Shown here: positions 23,506 to 34,563 of the stretch, piece after piece
How the letters are laid out: each line of letters starts with the position of its first letter
Numbering within the stretch: the stretch's first letter is position 1
DNA from: Scytalidium lignicola
Taxonomy: Eukaryota > Ascomycota > Leotiomycetes
DNA length: 64,000 nucleotides
Direction: 5' to 3'
NCBI GenBank assembly: GCA_002812745.2
Contig: NCSJ02000013.1
Location: forward strand, 124,001-188,000
Made by a program: the position numbers and the translations under genes
The notes under the pieces: generated by a model
What the model was told of the DNA's origin: nothing
The model's input: the letters and a program-made list of their open reading frames with translations, nothing else
The model's database searches: none

Positions 23506-25557
23506 ATGACTCGAACCCGATGTCCACTTTGTCGCTCTTTCACACTCATCTCGCTAGCTGGAGGATTAGAGTACGCCCATTATTCTTCACTAGAACAGCT
23601 GAGACATTCCGCAGGACAAGGATGCGACCTTTGTAGTCTAATTTGGCATTATATAACCACAACTGTGAGAAAGGATGAAATTCATAGAGCAATGAGCCAA
23701 TCAAACCAACAAATCACTATCAGGGCTAATGCCCTGAATAAGAAGCTCATGCCCCAATTAGGAGGAAACCCAGCTTATGATGAGCTCTGGATTACTTGTG
23801 GCGAGGAGGGCGAACCGCCTACGTATGGCGGCGGAGCTATTTGGAGTCGGGTTGAACTGTATACCCCCAGAAGTACTATTTTGCTCTGTCGATCTCTTCT
23901 ATGGGACGCATGCTGATTTGGCGTAGAAAGTCCTTTCTCTCAATATTTTGGAAAAAGGGATATTACTTTGGATTCCTCATCTCCTGAAAATTTTGAGGAA
24001 GCCAGAGGATGGATCAAGGCATGCCATAATCATAAGCAATGCGGGACTTTGGCACCGGTACCTCTCCCCAAACGCGTTGTTAATGTTGGTACCCAGGATT
24101 CTAAGGCTGCGTACCTAGAGTTGGGAGATGGGAAAGTTGGACAATACCTTACCTTAAGTTACTGCTGGGGTTCTTCGCCAGGAATCACCACCACGTTTGA
24201 TACTCTTGATGAACATTTGAGACAGCTTCCGGTTGAGAGATTACCCACTACCCTTTCAGATGCAATTCACATCACAAGAGAATTGGGATTTCAGTATCTA
24301 TGGATTGATGCTTTCTGTATATTACAGTCAAGATTTAGCGGAGACCAAGAAGCCATTGCGGATTGGCAGGATCAATGTTCCAAGATGGCAGACATATATG
24401 GAAATGCTTTCTTAACTATAGCTGCATCTGGAGGTAAAGATAAGAGTGAAGGGTGCTTTCTTCCCCGATCTCCAGATTCTCTTATCTGTCAGATCCCATT
24501 GACGGATGATCCTTCTATCGGGTTTGTTTATGCCAGACCACCTGTGAGACCGACTCAATATATCAAGCAGCCGCTGGATGATCGTGCCTGGACATTCCAA
24601 GAAGCTTCCTTATCTAGAAGGTTGCTTCAGTATGGTACAGATGAGATTTCTTATCTCTGTCAAACGTCATCATTTTTCGAAAGCGGAGATTATTCCTCTC
24701 ATTATTCTCCCACTAGAATATCGTTCCGTGGACCCCAATTATTCGCAATTCAGACCAAGGAGACAGATAAGAGGCAACGAGCTCTCATGAACTGGTACCG
24801 CAGTATCGAATCAGAATTCTGCGGCAGGCTTTTAACCAACGACTCCGACATGTTGCCGGCGCTATCAGGAGTAGCTCATAGATTTCAACCGCTGATAGAC
24901 GGCATGTATCATGCTGGCCTCTGGGAGACGGATCTTCTTCGGGGTTTACTATGGAAGTGCAGAAACGTTATACCGAACGGCAAAGGTATATATCTCACGG
25001 AGCCTTCCTCATATCGTGCTCCATCTTGGTCTTGGGCTTCTTTAAATGGTTCGATATACTATGGCAATTCAGAAGCACGAAACAGAGGTTGGAAAAAGGA
25101 GGAAGAGAAAAGCCCGACTAAAATTCTAGAGATAAAAACGACTCTTGTGGGACCCGCGTTTGATCCGATGGGACAAGTCTCAGATGGGTTCATCAAAATA
25201 AACGCGCCAGTTAAGAAAGCGGTTGTAGTCTCAAAGACTGACAATGATTATAAAACGAGCTTCACCGACTCCAAAGGAGTGGTAAATAAGTTTATGCCCA
25301 AAATCAATCACCAGCTGCTGGTAGGTGAGGAAGTGACTATAAAATCCGACCCCGAGTCTGTGGGAGCCTTCGGACATTTTGATATTGAGAAGTTACCAGC
25401 TGTTACGTTGACCTGTCTTCTGTTAACAGCTAAAGAAGGTCTCATGCTCGTTCCTGTTTCTGGACAGCCAGAGAAGTACAAAAGAGTAGGTCTCTTTGTA
25501 AACCAGAGAGGTAATTGGTTCGAGAAATGCCAAACTCAAACCCTGACGATAGTATAA
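23506..25557 (+). CDS. HET-domain protein
   Basis: 665 aa. Exons are 23506-23872 and 23927-25557. The 54-base intron is a multiple of three and holds an in-frame TGA; removing it gives VELYTPRKSPFSQYFGKRDI, as in relatives. HET motifs seen: YLTLSYCWG, YLWIDAFCI (usually IDxLCI) and DRAWTFQE. Before the domain comes a Cys-rich start (CPLCRSF, CDLCSLIW). Family members act in heterokaryon incompatibility and cell death, often downstream of NLR-like proteins. The C-terminal 150 residues are variable. The nearby ankyrin and NB-ARC/TPR genes make a recognition role plausible, but this is inference. Confidence 0.93.
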
Positions 25558-27162
25558 GAAGAAACTAGCTTGTCGGAGACCCGCTCTATATAGCAAGCCG
25601 CCGCATGAGGTGTTAAGAGATGTGGTCATCTGAACCTTGAGAGAATCAAAGATGAATGCACGCATTACAGACACGTCATATAATTAGTGGTCAATTATAT
25701 ATAATTCGTAATTACATCTACGATGGTATATAGGTGTTGTGGAACAGCCAGAAGGGCCAAAACATTCTTGTGACTATAATGAAGCTATGCAAGGCCTCAG
25801 CTACAATTCTCGTCTAATACAGTAGAACCCTTCCCCAGATTAGAGGAAGGTATCAAATTATCCAGAGTTGCAGTATATCTAGTTTAGCTTGAATCAGTAG
25901 AGGTTATCCAGCGTACGAAGGTGGTGTAAATATTAGAGGAGCACATCAGCGCACCACCAAATAATTTGCCGCCCTACAGTAATAATAGTAGCCAGACGAC
26001 GCGAGCACAATCAGAAACCCAATAATGCTAAGGCTGCCAAGGAATATCACGAGATTGTTTTTTATGCAGAGACATCACCCTGTCGATAAAAGACGAGATA
26101 TCCCCTGAGCGGGCGTTTACAACCGTGTCCGCCATCTAGCATCGCCGCGTCATAACAAGAAATAACGACTGTCAGCCTGTACGTGTACGTCAATCAGATA
26201 TTACAGAGTGATGCAAACGATCTAGCCCCTCATAAACCATCTGCCCTAGGTACCTGACTAGGAAGCATAATATGCTGTGCCACGGTTGGTGGCTAAGCCC
26301 AAGCCGGAAAGTCTGGAGCACCGAGTAAACACCTTCCCAATTGTCTCTTATCATCCCTATCGCCAAGATCGCATCCATTGGAATAACTTACTGTGGTATA
26401 CAGTGCTCCGTTCAAGTGCGGAGATGCTTGCTCATATCGGCCACTTGCGAAAGCAATCATCCAGGCGGCGGGCCAAAAGAGGACGTTATCGGCACGGTAT
26501 ACGAGTTACGTGCATGTACTGATTAATTACTGGACGGTCGCTTTCTTGTGATCTTAATTTCTCGGCTTGCTGTTCATCCCCATCTCGCTTTAAGAAAGGT
26601 AGCATCCCGCAACCACTCTGCTTACGGAGTGCCTCGCAAACAATTACCAGCACAATCAACCTTCAACAAGGACCGTTCATAATCACTCAATGATTGATGG
26701 AGTGCTTGCTTACTGAGTCTCTCAAGGTTGCAGTACCGGGACAATCCGGTCCTTATCGTTATGGGCAGTAAGCAGACAGGCAATCTGTGGGGCCAAGGCC
26801 TGGGCCAGATACAGGTCAGTACCTGCAACCTTTAGCTGCAAGTCCCCTGTAGCCGGAGGTAAGCTTGCCTGTCGACCCCATGCGTATCGCCGTAAGGTAC
26901 CAGGCACTTCCTCCCTATGAGAGGTAGGAATCCCCAGCTCGTACAGGCCAAATGCTGGTGGCACTTTGCTGAAGTTGGCAACAATCATCCGGGAACCTGA
27001 CCCTGAAGTCTGTACCTGCCCTTCTTGGATTCCGGCTATCCCTGACCGTTGTTGATACTGTATTTGAGTACTGTAAATATAAGACCCGCATCATACCCCC
27101 GCGACATTTACCTCTAGCTCCAGCAGCTGGCCATCCTCGATTGAACCCGAGAGAAAGTCAAG
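25558..27162. other. intergenic, 1.6 kb
   Basis: Between the HET and S41 genes, with GC content higher than the repeat island. Short ORFs on both strands (for example 26722-26988 minus) lack recognisable motifs. The last 100 bases look like the S41 promoter. Confidence 0.55.
27074..27083 (+). promoter_or_regulatory. TATA-like box
   Basis: TAAATATAAG lies about 80 bases before the ATG of the S41-like gene. Confidence 0.5.
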
Positions 27163-29873
27163 ATGTTCTCCTCTATGAGTCTTCTGGCTTTGGCCTCCTT
27201 GACTGCTCTAGCCAAAGCAGACTGTGCTGCAGATAACTGTCTCCGTGCCCTGCGAGCGACTCAGATTCCTGGCCGTCTGCAGTCTGCTCAGGCATTCTGT
27301 GCTACATATACCACAGCAACTTCCACCGGTGAAGCTGGTCTCCCGACTTATGTAGCCAGCAATTGCAACGGTAATGTTGCATCAAGAGTGTCAAGTGCCT
27401 GTAGCTGTATTGCACTAGCCACTACAACCTCCATCTCGGTGACGACAACCACGGCAACACCGACCACTTTGGAGGCATGTGGGAAAATCAGCAGCCTTTC
27501 TGTACAGGCAGCATCAACCCGTATGTTTTTTTTTCAAGATTATGTTTTTTGAAGCTATTCCTGAGAGAAGAGGTTTTGCTAATAAAGTCCGGGTGATTTA
27601 GCAACACCAACGGTTGATGCAGCCTTGGCATATGAGTGCCTCAATTCGGTGCCATTGAACAAGACAGCTGCAATTGCCTTGGTGGATTCTATGGTACCAT
27701 ATGTTGAGTTCCAGAGTGGTGAGTGACGCTGGGTATCCTCTCATGTAATACACATCTGCTAACAATCTGAATGCAGATCTCGCATATCTAAAGGCCCCTC
27801 CCGCAACTTATTTCTACCCTCCTTATGACGTGTTAGGCACGCTTGCCACTATCAGAGCCAATCTTGTAGCTGATAAGTATGCAAATGAGTATGCATTCCA
27901 AGTCGACTTGTATCAGGTCTACGCTCCTGCCCATGATGGACATTTTGTAGTCTACCCTGATCTCCTTTCCGCAGCTCTTGAATGGGGTCGTCAACTACCA
28001 ATCGTGTCTGTCAGTTTAGATGGTAAAGAAACGCCAAAGATTTATGCCTATGGTAAGTCCCTCTTCGAAATATCATCTTATTCCCCGCCTGTTCTAGCGG
28101 ACCTCAAACATCTATGCAGGATTTGCAGCTAACAACTACCAGAGGACATTGTGGCTTCTCCCTCAACTGCCTCTCCTATTACAAAAATCAATGGTGAAGA
28201 TGCAGTTACCTATGTTTCCAATTTTGCCTACACAGCTGCATACAACCAGGATGCTGATGCAGCATACAACTCCATGTTCTTTGAGAAGGCATTCGTTGCT
28301 GGCGGAACAGGAACGGGTTATTTCAGTATAAACGGCCGTGTGAGGTATATCTACCCTGGCCCAAATACTAGCTTCGTCTTCGAGAATGGAACGAGCTACA
28401 CTCTCAACAACATTGCTCATGTAAAGACGAGCTTTGCTGGTGTCACTGATGGTCCATCCTTCTACACCAAATTTTGCACAGGACAAGCAGATTCCAGCGC
28501 TGCTAGTGAGATCGCTACAGCCGATGTTTCTGCTGCAGCAAATGCCTTACCTGGCTATCCTGACCCCATCATTATCACAGGAGATGGTATCGTCTCTGGC
28601 TATTACCTTACAAATCCTGGTTTCGAAGATGTAGCTGTGCTCGCCTTACTGGCAATGGAGAACGAGGATCCCGCTGAATTCCAATCGGTTGTACAGAATT
28701 TCATTGCCGGTGCCAAAGCAGACGGGAAGAAGAAAATCATTGTTGACCTTCAAGCAAACGGCGGTGGTTATATTCTCCAAGGATACGACTTGTTCAGACA
28801 ATTTTTCCCTCAAATCACCCAGCGAGACTACACTCGGTTCCGCGAAAATGAAGCCTTCAACGCTCTTGCCGAGGTCAGCGAGGCCACAATTCCAGCAGAT
28901 TATGATCCGAATACTGCAAGTGATGTCATAATCTCATTCTATGAGAACTGGTGGAACTACAAGTTCGATTATAATCTCACAGAGCAGCCTTTCACCAGCT
29001 TCGATGCGAAGTTTGCACCACAGATCCACCAAGGAGACCCCTTCACATCCCTTGTTCGTTGGAATCTCAATGATCCTTTAACTACTGTCAATGAGACTTT
29101 TGGTATGGGAATTGAGATCACTGGTTATGGTACTAGAGCAAACTTCACGCAGCCGTTTGAAACAGAGGATATTGTTCTGGTGAGCATCCTTTATTAGGGT
29201 CCCTAGTCGAAGACAAGTGTAATTATCTTTTGCTAACCCATTCTTAACACAGCTCTACGATGGTGTCTGTGCCTCCACCTGTATTATATTTTCTGAATTT
29301 ATGATCCATGACGCTGGCGTGAAATCTGTAGCCATGGGTGGCCGTCCTCAACCAGGCAAGATCCAAGGTATGGGCGGTGTGAAAGGAGGACAATCCTTCG
29401 CTTGGAGCGACTTCTACTCTGAGGCACAATTTGCCATTCAAGAAGGAACAATCACCGATGAGCAGATCGCCATCCTGTCGAACCTCACTCTACTACCAAT
29501 TGAGCGATCTACTGCGAGCAGCATTAATTTGAGAGATATCATCTTACCAGATGAAGTCTTTGAGGCTATTCCAGCACAATTCGTTGCGGAGGAGAGCGAC
29601 TGTAGACTTTACTGGACACCAGATATGATTACTGATGTGACCAAGGTTTGGGAGGCTACTGCGAGCGCCGCTTTCGATGGCAAAGCCTGTGCCTTTGGTG
29701 GAATCAGTAAGACAGCTAAGCGGAGCGAACTCTCTGGTTCTGCAAAGGCAAAGAGGAATGTTGAGGCGAAGAGAGTTGCGGAGCAGAGGAGACAGAAGAA
29801 CCGCCGTATGCAGAAGAGGCAAGTGGCAAAGAAGGATATTGGAGGGAAATACGGGCGTAGGGTTATTGAGTAA
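27163..29873 (+). CDS. secreted peptidase S41 family protein
   Basis: 802 aa. Exons are 27163-27520, 27602-27718, 27777-28052, 28143-29179 and 29253-29873. A signal peptide (residues 1-20, ending ALAKA) precedes a Cys-containing domain and a Thr-rich linker (SISVTTTTATPTT). The S41 region follows: AFQVDLYQVYAPAHDGHFVVYPDLL, split here as AFQVDLYQVY and APAHDGHF, then KKKIIVDLQANGGG, and across intron 4 LYDGVCASTCIIF with the likely catalytic Ser. It resembles the fungal UstP-type S41 proteins. The last 50 residues are strongly basic with several KR pairs. The substrate is unknown. No RiPP precursor or UstY-like gene is seen nearby, so a biosynthetic role is not supported. Confidence 0.9.
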
Positions 29874-30835
29874 GAGATCTATGAAACACTAAATCTCTCT
29901 CATCAGCCTTAAATGAATAGCAATATTTATAACAAGTCGTCTAAATAGAAACAAATTTGAGACATCTTGTTTAATGCACAATGAAAGTTTTGAAATTGGA
30001 ACAAGACAGGGCAGCATATGTAAGAGCTATTGAAGAATGGAATAGATCTTAAGACAACCCCCATTTTAAGCTATTCATTTTAATTATATGACGTCAATTT
30101 AGAGAACAGCCCTAGGTGCGAATCTTATATCCGCGCCGTTGGTGGGCATCGAATTTACCTAAACCAGCCACGCTGCAACGCAGTCGATAACCACCAAGCT
30201 CAGCCGAAACAAAAGTCCACTCATACGTGCGTTATTTTTAAAACTAACCAACAGTCTAGCATCAGCCAAACAATATTGAACAAAATTCCTTAAATGTCTA
30301 AAGCATCGGTGTGATGTGCGCCATTTACGGCCGTAGATCGCCAAGTTTCTGTTACAACGACCTCTTCACACTCAGCCTTGCCAATAACAGATAGTACAAA
30401 AGAGCGTACCTCCGCACGGCTGAAAGAATAACGGTCAGATTCGGAGACGAATTCCCCCATCCCCATATTGCGCGTGGCTTGAAGAGGGCGTATTCAAAGC
30501 CCCTTTCGATGCAAGCTCACTTGTTCGTTTATCGTGGTGGCTTGGGAGATCGGATCCGAAGGCAAAAATGTTGCTGCGCCATGAATGAATACGTGGAAAG
30601 GCTGATCCGTGTGCTAGTTGAGGGAAGTAAGCTTGTGAAGTGCAAGAGATCCTTATAAGTATAGCTCTTTTTTGGAATTTTTTTGGAATAATTCATTCAC
30701 TCAGTTCATCCTCTGCTACGATCTACATTCTCAAAGGACTGGCTACTTAATTTGTCACGACTTCAGCAAATTCCCAAAAAATCTACATCTCTCCTCATTC
30801 ATCAAGACCTCAACGAATCCTTACCAATAATCACA
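29874..30835. other. intergenic with 5' leader of the next gene
   Basis: 962 bases. A TATA-like CTTATAAGTATA is at 30652-30663, about 175 bases before the next ATG. No gene seen. Confidence 0.55.
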
Positions 30836-31135
30836 ATGGTTTTCGGTCTCATCCTCTTAGCCGTCACCGGCACCGTCGTCTACAAGCAGCAAAAGAAAAA
30901 TCCCAACTCGAGGTTAAACCGATACAAGGCAAAGAAAGCTGCCAAAAAGAACGGCCAACTTGAGCAAACCCGAGAGATGGAAGAAGGAGGTGACTTAAAC
31001 ACAGTCGACACTTCTGCGCCCTTGCCACCTCCGTATCACGACTTTGGGGACGAGAAAGAACTTCAGATTCATGTTGAGGAAGTTGCTGCGCCAGAAATTC
31101 CAGTGAGATCCTCTCAGAGAGTTGGGAAATGTTAA
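30836..31135 (+). CDS. small single-pass membrane protein, 99 aa
   Basis: One exon, starting MVFGLILLAVTGTVVY (one hydrophobic helix, residues 1-17), then a Lys-rich stretch (KQQKKNPNSRLNRYKAKKAA) and an acidic, proline-containing tail (SAPLPPPYHDF). The start was chosen because it follows CACA and puts the helix at the N-terminus; an upstream in-frame codon at 30752 is not an ATG. Small proteins of this shape occur in many ascomycetes, but I cannot name a function. PPPY could be a WW-domain ligand (inference). Confidence 0.7.
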   Translation: MVFGLILLAVTGTVVYKQQKKNPNSRLNRYKAKKAAKKNGQLEQTREMEEGGDLNTVDTSAPLPPPYHDFGDEKELQIHVEEVAAPEIPVRSSQRVGKC

Positions 31136-33058
31136 GGGCTTTCAAAGAAAATATGTACCGTTTTGGGGGGTTAAGGAGTAGTGGTTGATTTGTAATGTAT
31201 TTATAGAGAAGGAAATGAATGATGGTGGCATTTTGTGAATGGGAAAGTGAGGAGCAGAGAAAGTCAGATAATACCTACCCTTTTCTAGGGACGCGCAAAT
31301 ATTTCATTTTTGGATATGATTCCCTTAACGCATATAGACAGTTCAATAAGCACATGTATACAGTTATTCACCATCTCCATTAAATAGTATTCGACAGTTA
31401 ATGAACTGTAACTTCCTGTGAATAATACTCTCTTTCATCATACTATACTAAAAGTGCAGTCAAAACCAAGGCATTATGCAGGCAAAGAAGGCTCTTTGTT
31501 CAAAATTACTTCGTCCTCCAAAAGTACATCGCTGAATACAAATCAGCAAAGTTACAACCACACTACCATTACTCAAAATATGAACCTCGGGTCTATTAGT
31601 CACTGGTTCAAGGACCACTTCAGGTATTCAGTGGTTTGCTGCAAAGTATGAATAGCCCAATCAATAAATTCCATATTTGCAATAACTAATCAACTCGGGA
31701 TCATAGTGCAACAATGAAAATGCCTCTCCACTTGTTTCCTGCGTATGGTGCTTGCATAGATTCTGTGGATTTTGCAGGAAAGCCTAAATATGCTAAATTC
31801 AAGCCAGTTAGGAGTCAAATGTGGCAAGGCTCACTAAGGTTACGATATTATCATTTATTATCGAATGATTATGGATGGATTTCTTCGTCGCATTTTACGT
31901 TTGCCGACTAGAAGAGTTTGTAATTGAGAATAAATAAACCGTTGATTATTCCCTGCATATCTTTGAATGATAAAATGCAAGCCGTTTTGCGAGTTTATTT
32001 TCTAGGGGTGTAATGCAATAATACAATTACGAAGTCGAGCTGACACCTATTAAATACTGAAATTCCATCGCAAAGGGAGAAAACTCTATGTTCAAGTAAA
32101 CTTGTCAGCTATTGGGGATTATAAATGTATAATACTACAGTAAATTTTAGTGTCCTGAGAGATGGGTACTCCACTAGACGCTTTTCCACTTAACTCGAAA
32201 ATATGTTAAATTAAAACCAGGGCCTAAAATTCCTTATAGTTTTTAACTGCTCAAACAAATTAAAGAACTCTATACATATATAGACTTGACTTAACTGGAT
32301 TGAAAACACGTTAACTTAATTCACAGATTTGAGGGGAATTGATCAACAAAAGGAAGCTGATAAGGAATAGCGGGGCAAGGAGGGGTCAGATAAGGTGACG
32401 TCAACATGAACATTCTCACGCTCAATCTCCCCTTCCTCCTCTCATTCCTCCTTTTGTCTAACAAAGTTAAAGACAGTTTCTAAGGAGTAAGAACATATTT
32501 GTACACTTATAAGAGTGTTATATCAGTAGTCTTAAGCCATTGAACTCGTTTAAGTCTTAGCACGAAGATAACCCCTCATCTTTTATACAAAATCGGTCTT
32601 TTCTGTAGAAAAAAAGAGGTCGCCAAGTTAAATTATCTGCAACCTTCAACCTTGTTTATCACATGATATTTTCGATTCTTATTTCCTAGTATGATACCAA
32701 CATAAGTTGTAGCACACTTACAAATGTCATGCGGACTTTAGATCGAAGATGTATCGGATTTAGGTGTTAACGATTTACAAACTCTTTCAAGTTTAGGTGT
32801 ATCAAACATTATACACCCATAATTATAAGTTAAACCAGTAATCTACCTCTTAGGTCATACTCTTAACATAGTCATCCCAAAAGTCTTATGATTTCAACTC
32901 GTCTAATNAAAAAACTAAGCGGCAGCCCCTCCACCCTTACAACAGCAGACAAAACAAGCTTTCTTCATCCACGCCATTTCCATCTAGCCTTGCATTCCTA
33001 ACACAATAACCAACAATAATCCAAATTTGTCCAAATCCAAATCTAAAGTATATTCATA
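31136..33058. other. intergenic, 1.9 kb
   Basis: AT-rich throughout. The short ORFs at 31418-31651 and 31714-31911 lack motifs and are probably chance. One N at 32908 beside an A run. The SDR promoter lies at the right end. Confidence 0.55.
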
Positions 33059-34373
33059 ATGTCTATCCTCACAACAGACCTCAAGGAACACCTTGCACTC
33101 GTCACGGGTGCAAGTGGTGGTATCGGGAAAGCAACATGTCGAGCACTCGCAAAGATGGGGTGTTCTATTGCCGTGCACTACCATTCATCAACCCAGGCGG
33201 CAGAGGACCTAGTTCAGGAGTTGAAGGGCTTGGGGGTCAAGGCTGAGGCGTTTAAGGCGGATTTGAGCAAGTATGATGAGGTAGGTAGGTTTCTAGTTTT
33301 ATCAAACCTAAAGAGCAAAATATCCATAGAGATTTAACCCTCCCCCCTTTCCAACTTTTCACCCTTTCAATATACTTCCAGATGGTCCATTTCCATTTCC
33401 ATTTCAACTTTAAATTCAACATTAATTACAAAGATACAAATAATCTCCTTATATTCCTCCCTTTTCTTTTCCCTAAACCAATCATTTTTAAAATGCTCTT
33501 TTCGACACAAAAAAAGGAGAACTTCCCCCTCGTCATCCCTCCTCCCCCCCCCCCCCAAATTCTAACAAAACAATCTCTCCCCCACAGGTCCGCACCCTCC
33601 ACGCCGCCGTCGTAAAGTCCCTAGGCAACCCAACAATCCTCTTCAACAATGCCGGCGTAGCGCCCAAATTCGGCACGAAATCCATCTCGGAAATCGACAT
33701 CGAGACCTTTGAATTCACCTGGCGCGCCAACTGCGCTTCCTCCTTCTTGATGACGCAGCTCTGTGTGCCGGCTATGCAGGAGAAGGGGTGGGGGAGAGTT
33801 ATCTTCTGTAGTAGCGTTGCGGGACTTAATGGGGGGGTTATTGGGCCTCATTATGCGTGAGTTCTGTTCTTCTTCTTCTTTTTTCTTACCTTCCTTTTGC
33901 TCNTTTTTTATCTTTGCTTCTCTTCACCAAGGGCTTTGAGAATGAATGAATGAATGAGTGAAAAGGCTGAGATGATTTATTTCTTTTATGATAATAGCTC
34001 CTCGAAATCTGCGCTCCATGGATTAATCCATTGGCTTGCGAGTAACTTGGCCAAGACCGGAATAACCGTTAATGGAATTGCACCTGCGTTGATCCAAGAC
34101 ACGGCGATGATGGCTCCTGAGCACCATGAGGAGCTTTCAAAGAGTGAGTTTTGCTTACACCTTTTCTCAAATTTTAACCGCTTTTTTCCTTTGAGAGAGA
34201 GACGCCTCTCTCTCCCGCTTGTGGGGTGTTGGAGGGCTGACTTGAATGTAGAAATTCCAATTGGCCGATTAGGATATCCTGAGGAGATTGCGGAGACGGT
34301 GACTTGGATGGTTAAGACTGGGTATGTTACTAATAAGGTTGTGGCTGTTGATGGCGGATTCTTCGTTCAATAA
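33059..34373 (+). CDS. FabG-like short-chain dehydrogenase/reductase
   Basis: 252 aa. Exons are 33059-33280, 33588-33856, 33998-34143 and 34252-34373. Seen: cofactor motif TGASGGIG, NNAG, a catalytic Ser in VIFCSSVAG and Y-x3-K in HYASSK, plus GRLGYPEEIAETV near the C-terminus, all typical of 3-oxoacyl-ACP-reductase-like SDRs. Substrate unknown; such enzymes reduce or oxidise small alcohols and ketones with NAD(P)H. Intron 1 is unusually long (307 bases) and holds a C14 run at about 33543-33556. It converges on the sedolisin gene, 190 bases away. Confidence 0.9.
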
Positions 34374-34563
34374 AGAGAGGGACAAAGAGGAGCCGAGACG
34401 TTGAAAGCCCTTGAAGAAGCTCAAGAAATAGAATACTATCACTCTAATGACCAAATTAACGGATTACCAAAGAAGCGAAAACTTGATGCAGCGTGAATAG
34501 GCTTGACTATTTTAATTTTATTGATTGGCTAATCTATCAGCACTTCAAACATGATATCAGCCA

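Noticed and set aside
23512..23525. tRNA-like T-loop (CTCGAACCCGA) on the minus strand
   Set aside because: It is the coding start of the HET gene (MTRTRCPLC), and no cloverleaf can be built around it.
27163..31135. Possible RiPP (ustiloxin-like) cluster around the S41 protein
   Set aside because: S41 similarity alone is not enough. No UstY-like (DUF3328) gene, no tyrosinase and no precursor with repeated cores is seen next to it.
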